The position numbers and the translations under genes are program-made. The notes under the pieces were generated by a model. That model did no database searches and had not been told where the DNA came from. It worked only from the letters and a program-made list of their open reading frames with translations. A stretch of 64,000 nucleotides of DNA from Haloarcula halobia (GTDB lineage: Archaea; Halobacteriota; Halobacteria; Halobacteriales; Haloarculaceae). Shown here piece after piece: positions 1 through 8,674 of this stretch (the first letter of the stretch is position 1; each line of letters starts with the position of its first letter). The stretch is from assembly GCF_029338255.1 (NCBI RefSeq), contig NZ_CP119787.1:2418001-2482000 (forward strand), given 5' to 3'.

Positions 1-473
1 CGCTCCAGGTCGCCGCCGACCTGTTCCCCCACGGCGTCGACCGGTACGCCATCGGCGGGCTCCTCGTCGGCCTCGGGGCGGCGGTCATCTACGTGGGCAC
101 CGGCATCAGCGCCGGCGCCAGCACGTTCCTCGAGTCGACGCTGTCGTACGTCTCGGGCCAGTCGCGGTTCCAGCAGTACGTCGCCTCGCGCGACTGGCGA
201 CTCGTGTTCACGCTCGGTATCGTCCTCGGGGCCGCTATCTACGCCGTCGTCTACCAGGGCGGCGCCTGGACGACGGACGTCGCCTGGTGGCGACTGCTCG
301 CCGGCGGCGTCCTCGTCGGCGTCGGGACCCGCGTCGGGAAAGGGTGTACCTCCGGCCACGGGGTCTGTGGCGTCGGGTCGGCCTCGAAGACGTCGCTGGC
401 GGGCGTACTCGCGTTCCTGGCCACGGCGATACTGACGGCCCAGGTGGTCGCCGCGCTGGGGGTGACGCCGTGA
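1..473 (+). CDS. YeeE/YedE-family transport protein, C-terminal part
   Basis: The reading frame is already open at the left edge, so the N-terminus lies outside the window. What remains (about 156 residues) is a polytopic membrane protein with glycine- and alanine-rich helices and the motif GKGCTSGHGVCG, the Cys-containing signature of YeeE/YedE (DUF395) proteins. Members of this family import thiosulfate or other sulfur compounds in bacteria. The stop codon overlaps the start of the next gene (TGATG), which encodes a second YeeE-like half, so the two are probably co-translated and may form one transporter. The substrate in haloarchaea is inferred, not shown. Confidence 0.85.
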   Translation, partial: LQVAADLFPHGVDRYAIGGLLVGLGAAVIYVGTGISAGASTFLESTLSYVSGQSRFQQYVASRDWRLVFTLGIVLGAAIYAVVYQGGAWTTDVAWWRLLAGGVLVGVGTRVGKGCTSGHGVCGVGSASKTSLAGVLAFLATAILTAQVVAALGVTP

Positions 474-943
474 TGGCGGGCGCTCTGTCGGACCGCCACC
501 CGCTGTTCGTCCCGCTCGTGCTGGTCGGCGGCGTCATCTTCGGCTTCGGTCTCGCGTTCAGCCACATGGCCCGGCCCGAAGTGGTGCTGAACTTCCTCCA
601 GTTCGAGGACTTCGGCCTGCTGTTCGTGATGTTCGGCGGCGCGGCGGTGACTGGCCTCGCGTTCTTCGTCGCGCCGCGCGCGCTGGACCGGGCGCCGCTG
701 ACCGGCGACCGGTTCGAGCGCCGGCTGAAGCCCTTCGACCGGAACGTGCTGGTCGGCGGGGGCATCTTCGGCGTGGGCTGGGGGCTGTCGGGCATCTGTC
801 CCGGCGCCGCCTACGCGAGCCTCGGCATCGGCAACGTGACCATCCTGTGGGCTATCGCGGGGATGTTCCTCGGGGCCTACGCGCAGGGGTGGTGGCGCAG
901 CCGGACGGACACCGTCGACCCTGCCGCCACCGGGGCGGACTGA
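473..943 (+). CDS. YeeE/YedE-family protein, second half-transporter
   Basis: A 156-residue membrane protein starting at the ATG that shares bases with the preceding stop; an in-frame upstream ATG exists but lies inside the previous gene. It has about four hydrophobic helices and the motif LSGICPGAAYAS, the counterpart of the Cys-containing loop in the first half. Paired short YeeE proteins are common in haloarchaea and correspond to the two halves of a long bacterial YeeE. The expected role is uptake of thiosulfate or another reduced sulfur species. The PiT permease gene follows after 12 bp, so the three probably form one transcription unit. Confidence 0.85.
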   Translation: MAGALSDRHPLFVPLVLVGGVIFGFGLAFSHMARPEVVLNFLQFEDFGLLFVMFGGAAVTGLAFFVAPRALDRAPLTGDRFERRLKPFDRNVLVGGGIFGVGWGLSGICPGAAYASLGIGNVTILWAIAGMFLGAYAQGWWRSRTDTVDPAATGAD

Positions 944-955
944 CCCCATCGACCG

Positions 956-2137
956 ATGGATGTCTCCGTCGTCGCGCTCTTTCTGGTCGCCGGGCTCGCG
1001 AGTCTGTTCATGGCCTGGGTCATCGGTGCCGGCTCCAGCGGCGCGACCCCGTTTGCCCCCGCCGTCGGCGCGAACGCAATCTCGACGATGCGCGCTGCGT
1101 TCGTCGTCGGCATCTTCGGGCTGGCGGGCGCGGTGACACAGGGAGCGAACGTCTCTGAGGCCGTCGGCCGCGGCCTCGTCGGTGGCGTCAGTCTCCCCGC
1201 CCTCGGGGTCATCGTCGCACTCCTCGCCGGGGCGGGGCTCATGGCCGTCGGCATCTACACCGGGTATCCCATCGCGACGGCCTTCACCGTCACCGGTGCG
1301 GTCATCGGTGTCGGCCTGGCTCTCGGTGGGGCGCCCGTCTGGGGGAAGTACCAGCAGATAGCGACCGTCTGGGTGCTGACGCCCGTCGTCGGTGGGGGAC
1401 TCGCCTACGGCATCGCGAGCGTGTTGCCGCGGCCGACGGTCCCGGAGGCGGCGACGGTTCCCACCCTCGCCGCGCTGGTCGGCGTCGTCCTCGCCAACGT
1501 CGAGTTCGCCTTCCTCGGCCCCGGCGGCGGTCCCGGGACGCTCACCGGGTTCGGCCAGCGCGTCCTCGGTCTCGACGGACTCGTCGCGGCCGTCCTCCTG
1601 TCCGGAGTCGTCGCCCTCGTCGTCTGGAGTGCGGTCTACCGGGACATCCGTCGCGACGAGGCGGCCGGACTCAGACACGTCCTGCTGGCCCTCGGTTCGC
1701 TGGTCGCGTTCTCGGCCGGGGGGAGTCAGGTCGGCCTCGCGGTGGGCCCCCTCTTACCGCTACTGGACGAGGTGGGGACGCTGTCGCCGGCGGTCGTGCT
1801 GGCCGGTGGTGGCGTCGGCATCCTCGTCGGGTCCTGGACCGGTGCCCCGCGGATGATAAAGTCGCTCGCCCAGGACTACTCTTCACTGGGGCCGCGCCGC
1901 TCGATCGCGGCGCTCGTCCCCTCGTTTCTCATCGCACAGACAGCGGTGTTCCTGGGCGTGCCGGTGTCGTTCAACGAGATAATCGTCAGCGCAATCATCG
2001 GCAGCGGGGCCGCGGTCGGCGGCGGGAGCGCCGTCGACCCGCGGAAGATTCTGGTCACGGTCGGTGCCTGGGCCGGCTCCTTTGTCCTCTCGCTGGCCGT
2101 CGGCTACGGGTCGATGACGGCCATGAGCGCCCTGTAA
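956..2137 (+). CDS. PiT-family inorganic anion permease
   Basis: A 393-residue protein with ten or more hydrophobic helices. The N-terminal GANAISTMRAAFVVG stretch and a matching C-terminal half (GSWTGAPRMIKSLAQDYSSL) give the inverted-repeat architecture of PiT permeases (Pfam PF01384). Most PiT proteins carry phosphate with Na+ or H+, but some relatives (Bacillus CysP) carry sulfate. Its position directly after two YeeE genes and just before a TauE/SafE-containing segment makes a sulfur oxyanion a serious alternative to phosphate. Family membership is clear; the substrate is inference. Confidence 0.85.
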   Translation: MDVSVVALFLVAGLASLFMAWVIGAGSSGATPFAPAVGANAISTMRAAFVVGIFGLAGAVTQGANVSEAVGRGLVGGVSLPALGVIVALLAGAGLMAVGIYTGYPIATAFTVTGAVIGVGLALGGAPVWGKYQQIATVWVLTPVVGGGLAYGIASVLPRPTVPEAATVPTLAALVGVVLANVEFAFLGPGGGPGTLTGFGQRVLGLDGLVAAVLLSGVVALVVWSAVYRDIRRDEAAGLRHVLLALGSLVAFSAGGSQVGLAVGPLLPLLDEVGTLSPAVVLAGGGVGILVGSWTGAPRMIKSLAQDYSSLGPRRSIAALVPSFLIAQTAVFLGVPVSFNEIIVSAIIGSGAAVGGGSAVDPRKILVTVGAWAGSFVLSLAVGYGSMTAMSAL

Positions 2138-2148
2138 GTCGGGGCGCC

Positions 2149-2991
2149 TCAGGCGGTTCGTGGCGGCGGGACGAGGTAGACGTTCCCGTTCGCGCGGGCC
2201 ACGACGTCCTCGGAGACGCTCCCGAGCAACAGCCGGCGCATCCGGCTCCGGCCCCGGGAGCCGACGAGCGTCGTCGTCGGTTGCACCGTCGATTCGACGT
2301 CGAGGATCTCGTCGGCCGGGTCACCGCGCCGGACCTCGACGGTCGTGTCGATGTCCCACTGGGAGAGGGTCGCCGCGAGCTCGTCGAGACGGTCCGCCGG
2401 ATCCCCGGCGTCGTCCGTGGCGTCTTTCGGTGAATCGACGTGGACGAGCGTCGCCGCCTGCGTCGCGTGTCGGAGATACGAGAACGCGTCGAACGCGCGC
2501 TCGGCGTTCTCGGAGAAGTCGGTCGCGTAGAGCACCCGCTGGAACAGGTGCGCTCTGAGTACGTCCGGGTCGTCGGCCTCGCGCTCGATGCGGTTGACCA
2601 GGAGCGGGACGACGGTGGTCCGCGCGAGGTTGCGGGCCGTCGACCCGATGACGCGGTTCTCGAGCGGACTCTGTCCGCGCGAGCCGATTATCGTCAGATC
2701 CGCGCGCTCGGCCTCGGCGATGCCGTTGATACGCCGGTGAGGGGTCCCGCGCACGACGTGGGTCTCGGTCGCGAACCCGGCATCCGCCATCACCTTCCGG
2801 TACCGGGCGAGTCCGCGCTCGCGCCGCTCTCTGAAGTCCATCCCGGGCATCCCCGCGTGGACGTTGGACGGGATGACCGTGACGAGGTGTATCGTCTCGA
2901 CGCCGATGCGGCCGAGACACTCGAGGCACGTCTCGTTCTCTATCGCTGCTTCGCTCGCCGCCGAGAGGTCTGTCGCGTATATCGCCCTCAT
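2149..2991 (-). CDS. Tandem universal stress protein (two UspA domains)
   Basis: About 280 residues with two UspA domains. Each has a start strand (RAIYATDLS, RVLYATDFS) and an ATP-binding signature of the form G-x2-G-x9-G-S (GSRGQSP...GST and GSRGRSR...GSV), so both sites look competent for nucleotide binding. The start at 2991 is preferred because it begins directly with the first beta strand; an upstream in-frame ATG would add a 36-residue non-homologous tail. Convergent with the PiT gene. The A+T-rich promoter region lies at about 3015-3035. Proteins of this kind often accompany anion transporters and stress regulons; the exact role is unknown. Confidence 0.85.
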   Translation of the reverse strand: MRAIYATDLSAASEAAIENETCLECLGRIGVETIHLVTVIPSNVHAGMPGMDFRERRERGLARYRKVMADAGFATETHVVRGTPHRRINGIAEAERADLTIIGSRGQSPLENRVIGSTARNLARTTVVPLLVNRIEREADDPDVLRAHLFQRVLYATDFSENAERAFDAFSYLRHATQAATLVHVDSPKDATDDAGDPADRLDELAATLSQWDIDTTVEVRRGDPADEILDVESTVQPTTTLVGSRGRSRMRRLLLGSVSEDVVARANGNVYLVPPPRTA

Positions 2992-3358
2992 AGCCGTGGA
3001 TACGATACCTGGCGTTAATATTGTTTTGATTGGGCAAGACTGGATCGCAGAACAGGCAGGCAAGGTGCAGAGCGACCCCGCCACAGTCGGGAGGGCCACC
3101 GTGGTATCGAGCCCGGTACTCGTGAAGCGCCGAGCGCGCGAGGGTTAATTTCGCCGGTCAGTCAGCGCTCTCAACTGGTTCCGGGGGCGGCCGATATCTC
3201 TATAACGTATCCGAATATCTCGGTGAGTTAGCAGTCGGATACCCTTCAGTAATATTGTGTCGATAACCCAAAACCGTTATCAGTCTCCTCGGGTTACGGT
3301 GGGATGAGCAGAAAGGTATGATATTCACACGACAACACAACTGCAGAGGTGACGTCGG

Positions 3359-3520
3359 ATGGTAGACCTCGGAGCCCTCGCGTCGATGGGCGACGGCGTC
3401 CTCGACGCGGCGACCCTCATCGGAATCGTCCTCGTCGAGGCGGCGCTCCTCTACGTTGGTTACGGGGCGGTCGAAGAGGCGTTCGGACACGCGGTGGTCA
3501 AACGGATACGGGGTGAGTGA
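3359..3520 (+). CDS. Small single-span membrane protein before TauE permease
   Basis: A 53-residue ORF starting at ATG 3359 and ending TGA 3520, three bases before the TauE start. It contains one hydrophobic helix (TLIGIVLVEAALLYVGYGAV) followed by a short basic tail ending in KRIRGE. Small proteins of this pattern (possibly the family labelled DUF7512) recur upstream of sulfite/sulfur permease genes in haloarchaea, as far as I remember. Tight spacing suggests co-translation and a role as an accessory subunit or stability factor of the permease. No catalytic motif is visible. Confidence 0.7.
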   Translation: MVDLGALASMGDGVLDAATLIGIVLVEAALLYVGYGAVEEAFGHAVVKRIRGE

Positions 3521-3523
3521 GAG

Positions 3524-4549
3524 ATGGAGATACTCGGACTCGGTCTGGGGATGGTCGCACTGTTCGTCGGGTTCGGGCTCCTCATCGGGGTCCTGTTCGG
3601 GTTCTTCGGCATGGGTGGGTCGTTCCTGGTCACGCCGGCGCTCCTGGTGATGGGGTATCCGACCCGCGTCGCCGTCGGGAGCGGCCTCGCCTTCGTCTTC
3701 GGGACCTCGGTCATCGCGACCCTGAAACACCGCGACCTCGGACAGGTCGATTACAAACTGGGCGTGTTGATGATCGCCGGGACGACCGCCGGCATCGAGG
3801 TCGGCAAGGGGGTCGTTTTGCACCTCGAGTCACTCGGGATGGCCGGCAGCATCATCAGCGTCACGTACGTCGTCCTGCTGGGTGGTATCGGCGCCTTCGT
3901 CACCTACGAGGCACTCAAGGGCGGTGGTGGCGGCGGCATCGACCACGACGCGGCGGACGACGACGTCGACGCCGACGACATCCCGGACATCGCAAAGAAG
4001 ATACAGTCGTACCGCGTCCCGCCCATGATATCCCTCCGTGGTGGCGTCAGCGTGTCGCTGTGGATGATTCTCGGCGTCGCGTTCGTGACCGGACTCCTGT
4101 CCGGGTTCCTCGGCGTCGGCGGCGGGTTCATCCGCATGCCCGCGCTGTTCTACCTCATCGGCGTGCCGGTGCCCATCGCCGTCGGGACCGACCTCTTCGA
4201 GATCGTCTTCTCGGGGGGGCTGGGGAGCTTCCTGTACGCACTCGACGGCGGCGTCGACCTCTCCATCGTGGTCCCGCTGCTCGCCGGGAGTGCCTTCGGG
4301 GCCCGCGTCGGCTCGGCCGCGACCAGCATCGTCGACGAGGACGACATCAAGGTCTACTTCGGCCTGATGTTGCTCGGTGGCGCGCTGGCCGTCGCGGTCC
4401 GTGAGGCCGGCAACTTCTACGGTATCGACGTGCTGAACACCGTCAGTCTCGTGCTCATCCTCGGGTCGGCGCTACTGGTCAGCGGCGCCGTCGTCTACAG
4501 CAGCATCACCGCGCTGCGAGACGAGACAAAGACGTCCTCGCCGGCATGA
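3524..4549 (+). CDS. TauE/SafE-family sulfite/organosulfonate permease
   Basis: A 341-residue polytopic membrane protein with two homologous halves. Each has a glycine-rich signature (GVLFGFFGMGGSFLVTPALL and GLLSGFLGVGGGFIRMPALF) typical of TauE/SafE (Pfam PF01925) transporters. An acidic cytoplasmic linker, about residues 135-160 (DDDVDADDIPDIAKK), separates the halves. Family members export or import sulfite, sulfoacetate or related anions. The small membrane protein gene lies 3 bp upstream and an HTH regulator 70 bp downstream; together with YeeE and PiT upstream this makes a sulfur-anion handling region. Substrate and direction cannot be read from sequence. Confidence 0.88.
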   Translation: MEILGLGLGMVALFVGFGLLIGVLFGFFGMGGSFLVTPALLVMGYPTRVAVGSGLAFVFGTSVIATLKHRDLGQVDYKLGVLMIAGTTAGIEVGKGVVLHLESLGMAGSIISVTYVVLLGGIGAFVTYEALKGGGGGGIDHDAADDDVDADDIPDIAKKIQSYRVPPMISLRGGVSVSLWMILGVAFVTGLLSGFLGVGGGFIRMPALFYLIGVPVPIAVGTDLFEIVFSGGLGSFLYALDGGVDLSIVVPLLAGSAFGARVGSAATSIVDEDDIKVYFGLMLLGGALAVAVREAGNFYGIDVLNTVSLVLILGSALLVSGAVVYSSITALRDETKTSSPA

Positions 4550-4619
4550 GTAGTTCGTAGTATTGTGGTTGATACACACAAGCATTTTACGGCCTCGAGA
4601 CGTAGTCGACGGTAGACCA

Positions 4620-5024
4620 ATGCCAGAGTCGATGAGCGAACAGTTACGCCAGGAGATGGTGTGTGAGGGGCTGCTCGAGTGCTTCCACGGGCTCTCGCAG
4701 CTCGACACCGAGTGCTTCCAGGCGCTCGTCGAAGCCGAGGAACCGCTGACGGTCGACGACATCGCCGAGTCGGTCGAGCGCGAACGCTCGACGGCCTATC
4801 GGTCGGTCCAGCGCCTCCTCCAGGCGGGCTTCATCCGGAAAGAGCAGCGAAACTACGAGCACGGGGGGTACTGTCACGTGTACACTCCGACGGACCCCTC
4901 GGAGATCGCCGACCAGATGCAGCGCGTGCTCAACGACTGGTACGCCAAGATGGGCCAGCTCATCCAGGAGTTCGAGACGAAGTACGCGACAGGCACCGAG
5001 TCGCCGGCCCAGGTAGAGCGCTGA
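4620..5024 (+). CDS. Winged-HTH regulator with N-terminal cysteines
   Basis: A 134-residue protein. A helix-turn-helix lies at about residues 42-75 (VDDIAESVERERSTAYRSVQ), followed by a wing and a C-terminal helix likely to dimerise. The start ATG 4620 fits a TATA-like element (AGCATTTTACGG, about 4581-4592). Cysteines at about 15, 21, 32 and 85, three of them in the first 32 residues, are unusual for a cytosolic haloarchaeal regulator. They could sense thiols, persulfides or metal. Placement right after TauE suggests it controls the sulfur-transport genes; both ligand and targets are inferred. TrmB-like and ArsR-like are the nearest general classes. Confidence 0.75.
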   Translation: MPESMSEQLRQEMVCEGLLECFHGLSQLDTECFQALVEAEEPLTVDDIAESVERERSTAYRSVQRLLQAGFIRKEQRNYEHGGYCHVYTPTDPSEIADQMQRVLNDWYAKMGQLIQEFETKYATGTESPAQVER

Positions 5025-5120
5025 CGCCGGGTCTCGTGACTCCGGTTTCTCCCTCTTTGACCGGCCGAGTGAGGACAGTGTGCAGGTGACGGGCACCCGG
5101 TCGCCACCGTCACCGGGCTC

Positions 5121-5993
5121 TCACCGATAGGTGGCGGCCGGGGCGCTCGCCCGCTCGAAGACCAGCGTCCAGCCGCGCATCGTGAGTGTGACCTCGCCGT
5201 CGTCTAACTCGACGAGGTCGTGCTGGCGCAGGCTCCGGAGGAGCGACTCGGGGGCGTCCGACTCGGCCGCGAGCTCGGCCCCGGAGTCCGTGCGCCCGCC
5301 GTGGGCGTACAGCCGCGTCAGGGCGCGGACGACGGGGGCCGGCGGTTCGAACCCGCGCAGCGGCTGTCGGGTACGGCTGTACTCGCGCCGGAGGTACCGG
5401 CCCAGGAGATTGAGCTTCCGCGGCGGGTTCAGCGACAGGTCGACGCCGACGACGACGCCGTTCCTGACGTACCGGAACTCGATGGCCGGGTCCCGCCGGC
5501 CCTGCAGTTCCCGCTCCGACCGGCCGACACTCACGATAGACTCGAGCTCGACGTGGAGGGGGTACCTGATGCCCGTACAGCCGACTCGACCGGGGGTGAC
5601 GCGGAGTTCGCCGATCTCGAACTGCCGGTCGGGGACCCGGCCGCCTATCGTCGCCGGGTGACACGCGGCCACCTCGGTCCCGTCGAGCAGCCGGCGGAAC
5701 AGCAGGGCGCTGACGCGTCGCAACGTCGTCTCGGACCCGTCGACGAACAGCACCACCCGCTGGCCGCCGCGCTCGAAGCCGACGGTGAGGACCGGAGCGC
5801 CGAAGGCCTGCTCGGCGGCCTGCGGGGGCGGGCCGAGTCTGACGTCGAAAATCTCGTCGAGGTTCGCCTCCTCGGCCAGCTCCGTGCCTCTGACCGAGAG
5901 GCGGGAGTCGTCGAGGCGGAGCTGTGCCTCGCTCGGTTCGCTGGAGACGGACGTACAGAGCACCGTCGCCGAGATGTCGAGCGTCGGCGTCAC
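5121..5993 (-). CDS. CheF-like archaellum/chemotaxis adaptor protein
   Basis: About 290 residues if read from the GTG at 5993; an ATG at 6056 would add 21 low-complexity residues and cannot be excluded. Two beta-rich segments are followed by the conserved-looking stretch NLLGRYLRREYS and a C-terminal winged-helix-like segment (SLRQHDLVELDDG...LTMRGWTLV). This matches my recollection of archaeal CheF proteins, which link CheY and CheC/CheD to the archaellum motor. No other che or archaellum genes are nearby, so this is a detached or diverged copy. A TATA-like element lies at about 6133-6142 on this strand. Assignment moderately confident. Confidence 0.6.
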   Translation of the reverse strand: MTPTLDISATVLCTSVSSEPSEAQLRLDDSRLSVRGTELAEEANLDEIFDVRLGPPPQAAEQAFGAPVLTVGFERGGQRVVLFVDGSETTLRRVSALLFRRLLDGTEVAACHPATIGGRVPDRQFEIGELRVTPGRVGCTGIRYPLHVELESIVSVGRSERELQGRRDPAIEFRYVRNGVVVGVDLSLNPPRKLNLLGRYLRREYSRTRQPLRGFEPPAPVVRALTRLYAHGGRTDSGAELAAESDAPESLLRSLRQHDLVELDDGEVTLTMRGWTLVFERASAPAATYR

Positions 5994-6255
5994 GGTCGGT
6001 CGCCGGGAGTCCGATCCGCTCGCGGCGGCGGGACGGCCGCCCGGTCGCGGCGGCACGGGGACCGGTGGTGCTGTGGTTGCATCCGTATCGGTACGACGAG
6101 GTCGACGGCCACAGAGTCACTATGACGGACGTGGAGATATAAGCGTTCTAGATGGTCTGTCGCGTCGACCGGTGTCAGGGCCTCGGCGACGCCGGGTCGG
6201 GTCGCGCCGGGTCCGGGAGGAAGGCTTTCCTCGGTCGCTTCCGTACCGACGTGCC

Positions 6256-6675
6256 GTGTCGCTGCACCGACTCGCGAGATGGAAACGACCGCTCCGGTTC
6301 GTCATGGGTTTCGTCTACATCTGTGCGGGCCTTGGCCACTTCCTCGCCCCGAAGGTGGTCGAACAGGTCGTGCCACCGCAGCTCCCGCGGCCGCGAGCGC
6401 TCGTCTACCTCTCCGGGGCCGCGGAAGTCCTGCTCGGCGCCGGCGTCCTCTTCGAGCGGACCCGGCGGCTGTCGGCCCGGGGACTGGTCGGCCTGCTCGT
6501 GGCCGTGTTCCCGGCGAACGTATACATGGCGGTGACCGACGACCTGGCCCTCGAGGGGGTGCCGGAACCGCTGCGCGACCCGCCGGATGCGGCGCTGTGG
6601 GCGCGGCTGCCGCTCCAGGCCGTCCTCGTCGCCTGGGCGTGGTGGTACACCGACCGGTCGTCGGGTGCGGAGTAG
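6256..6675 (+). CDS. DoxX-like membrane protein
   Basis: About 139 residues from a GTG at 6256 (an ATG at 6304 would shorten it by 16). Four hydrophobic helices are visible, with the DoxX-type features GFVYICAGLGHFLAPK near the start and FPANVYMA in helix three. DoxX-like proteins are small quinone- or oxidoreductase-associated membrane proteins of mostly undefined role. A TATA-like GATATAAG at about 6136-6143 could serve this gene as well as the divergent CheF-like gene. The gene stands alone, convergent with a universal stress protein. Confidence 0.7.
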   Translation: MSLHRLARWKRPLRFVMGFVYICAGLGHFLAPKVVEQVVPPQLPRPRALVYLSGAAEVLLGAGVLFERTRRLSARGLVGLLVAVFPANVYMAVTDDLALEGVPEPLRDPPDAALWARLPLQAVLVAWAWWYTDRSSGAE

Positions 6676-6764
6676 TCGTGCCATCGCCCCAGACAGTGCC
6701 CGGTGGGACGTCCGGCGTCGGTCTGTCTCCCCAGGCACACCACACGACGCCGAGTGCCGGACTC

Positions 6765-7205
6765 TCAGGCCTCGTCGTCCGACGGGGGGCGGACCACCAG
6801 CACCGGGACGTCGGTTGTCCGAAGGACGCGCTGGGTCACGCTCCCGAGCAGCACCCTGTCGAGGCCGCGCCTGCCGTGGGTCCCCATCACGATCAGGTCG
6901 ACGTCGTTGTCGTCGGCGTACTCGAGGATGGCCTCGTGAGGAGACCCCTCCAGGACGTCAGTGACGACGGTATCGACGTCTCGCCCGCGGGCACGCTCGA
7001 GGACCTCCGCCTCCGCGCGCCGGCCCGCCTCCTCCAGGTACCCGACGACCTGCTGGGTACGTGGGTCGAGCGGGAGGGGATTCGTGTCGACGACGTATAG
7101 CACGTACAGGTCCGCGCCGGACGTCTCAGCCAGGTCCAGGGCGTGTTCGACGGCGCGCTCGGCGTCCGAACTCCCGTCCGTCGGCACCAGTATCCGGTCG
7201 TACAT
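6765..7205 (-). CDS. Universal stress protein, single UspA domain
   Basis: 146 residues starting with MYDRILVPTDGSS, the typical first strand and Asp of UspA; a longer in-frame start would add 17 unrelated residues. The ATP-binding signature GTHGRRGLDRVLLGSVT is complete (G-x2-G-x9-G-S/T). Single-domain USPs of this length are usually homodimeric and bind ATP. It is the second of three USP genes in the window. It lies between the DoxX-like gene (convergent) and the PAC2 gene upstream. Confidence 0.88.
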   Translation of the reverse strand: MYDRILVPTDGSSDAERAVEHALDLAETSGADLYVLYVVDTNPLPLDPRTQQVVGYLEEAGRRAEAEVLERARGRDVDTVVTDVLEGSPHEAILEYADDNDVDLIVMGTHGRRGLDRVLLGSVTQRVLRTTDVPVLVVRPPSDDEA

Positions 7206-7288
7206 GGACGGATCTACGCTCCGAACGGTCATAGGTGTGACCCGGGGGCCCGGCAATCCCGTGTCGGGCGGATTCGTCCCGCGGGACG

Positions 7289-8050
7289 CTACATGAACAT
7301 CCGGTCTTCAGGGTAGTCCCGGCCCCCGGACGCGTCGCTCCCTTCTATCGACTGCATCCTGGTCGCGAGCTCCTCGTAGTAGCGTTTCATCTCCTCGGAG
7401 CGGGCCTGGAGCTCCGTCTCGTCGACCTCGAGGCCGTAGAGCGTCTCGAGCGCGTCGAGGAACCGGAGCGCGGCCTCGAAGTCCGGCCCCGGCGGGTGCG
7501 TCGGCGTCGTCAACACGCCGGTCGGCGGCGTCTCGTCCTCGAGGCTCCGGAGGAGGAGTTCGCTGACGACGCCGTCGAAGAACCCGCCCGCGAGGGGCTG
7601 GATGTCGGCCGAGCCGATGCGACGGGTCCGGAACTCGTCGGTCCCGACGTGGAAGACGACGTGTTCGTCCGGGCCGTGCGGGAACGGGACGCCGTGGAGC
7701 AGACAGACCTCCTCGATGCCATGGGCCTCGACCCACGCCGACACGCCGTCGGCGAGCGGTTCGCCCGCCCACACGGGGACGAGTATCTCGCTGATGAGCA
7801 GGGAGATGTCGGACCCCGCGGCCGAGTACAGTCGCATGGGGAATCGCGGTTCGCCGCCGGTGAAGGGTGTGATGTCGGGCAGGTTGTCGGTCCTGACGTG
7901 GCCGACCTGTTCGGTCAGCGTGTGCGAGACCAGGTAGTCGATGGCCGTGAGCCCTGCGAGGCCGAGATTCGCCGTGCCGAGGATGAGGGTGTCGCCGACG
8001 TCCGCCTCGGGGGTCGACTCGATGTCGAACGATGGTGGTGCTGTCGCCAT
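7289..8050 (-). CDS. PAC2 (proteasome assembly chaperone-like) protein
   Basis: 253 residues from the ATG at 8050 (MATAPPSFDIE). The PAC2 hallmarks are present: DTLILGTANLGLAGLTAIDYL near the start, a central GIEEVCLLHGVPFPH segment, GGFFDGVVSELLL, and the helical C-terminal tail ending DRMFM. PAC2-domain proteins (Pfam PF09754) resemble eukaryotic proteasome-assembly chaperones; their archaeal function is not settled. The tail (about residues 205-245) is predicted coiled coil. Just upstream, on the same strand, is a coiled-coil protein gene. Confidence 0.85.
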   Translation of the reverse strand: MATAPPSFDIESTPEADVGDTLILGTANLGLAGLTAIDYLVSHTLTEQVGHVRTDNLPDITPFTGGEPRFPMRLYSAAGSDISLLISEILVPVWAGEPLADGVSAWVEAHGIEEVCLLHGVPFPHGPDEHVVFHVGTDEFRTRRIGSADIQPLAGGFFDGVVSELLLRSLEDETPPTGVLTTPTHPPGPDFEAALRFLDALETLYGLEVDETELQARSEEMKRYYEELATRMQSIEGSDASGGRDYPEDRMFM

Positions 8051-8128
8051 GTCGTCTCGTGTATCGCTCAATAGGACAATAATACTCACTGCCCGGACGG
8101 CCCGTCGGCGGGTTCGTCGTCGGGCCGC

Positions 8129-8626
8129 TCACTCCTCGGATTTCGCAGACTCGGCGACCGCTTCGAGGAGCGTCTGCTGGTTCTCGACGTACGCCGGGGC
8201 GTCGTGGTCACGCTCGAAGCTGACGACGCGGGAAAGCGCCGCCTGCCCGTCGGACGCTGTCGATTCGATTTCGTCCGCGAGGTCTGCGTAGGCCGCCGCG
8301 AGCTGCTCGAAGGCGTCACGACGGGCCCGTTTGGCCGCGACGACGGCCTGGGTCTCCTCGATATCGTCCTCCAGTGTCTCTATCTCGGCGAGATCGGCGT
8401 CGGCGTTCCCGCCGGTCGCCGCGGCGGGCGATACCGGCCTCGCGTCGCCCGAGGTGGACCGCGCCGAGAGGCGTTCGCGAACCTCCTCGATACCCTCGTC
8501 GGCCTCCTCGAGCAGTTCGTCCGCCGCTCGAGTGAGCGACTCGACGCGGCCCCAGAGAAATCGGGCCTGCGTCCGACAGTAGTCGGCGAGTTCCTGGACG
8601 GAGAGCGGCGCGCTATGGTCTTCCAT
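8129..8626 (-). CDS. Coiled-coil protein of unknown function
   Basis: A 165-residue, highly acidic protein starting at MEDHSAPLS (ATG 8626). Most of it is predicted helical with heptad patterns (about residues 30-60 and 80-150), separated by an Ala/Gly-rich linker. No enzyme motif, signal peptide or membrane segment is seen. Its gene ends about 80 bp before the PAC2 start on the same strand, so the two may be co-expressed. I do not recognise the family beyond general similarity to haloarchaeal hypothetical coiled-coil proteins. Confidence 0.65.
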   Translation of the reverse strand: MEDHSAPLSVQELADYCRTQARFLWGRVESLTRAADELLEEADEGIEEVRERLSARSTSGDARPVSPAAATGGNADADLAEIETLEDDIEETQAVVAAKRARRDAFEQLAAAYADLADEIESTASDGQAALSRVVSFERDHDAPAYVENQQTLLEAVAESAKSEE

Positions 8627-8674
8627 TGTCGGGGAGAGGCGCCCCAGGCTGAAGCCAGTTGTCACGCGGGTCGC

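Noticed and set aside
251..1678. Minus-strand frame opposite the YeeE and PiT genes
   Set aside because: The plus-strand proteins have clear transporter motifs; the antisense translation is Asp/Arg-rich without any domain.
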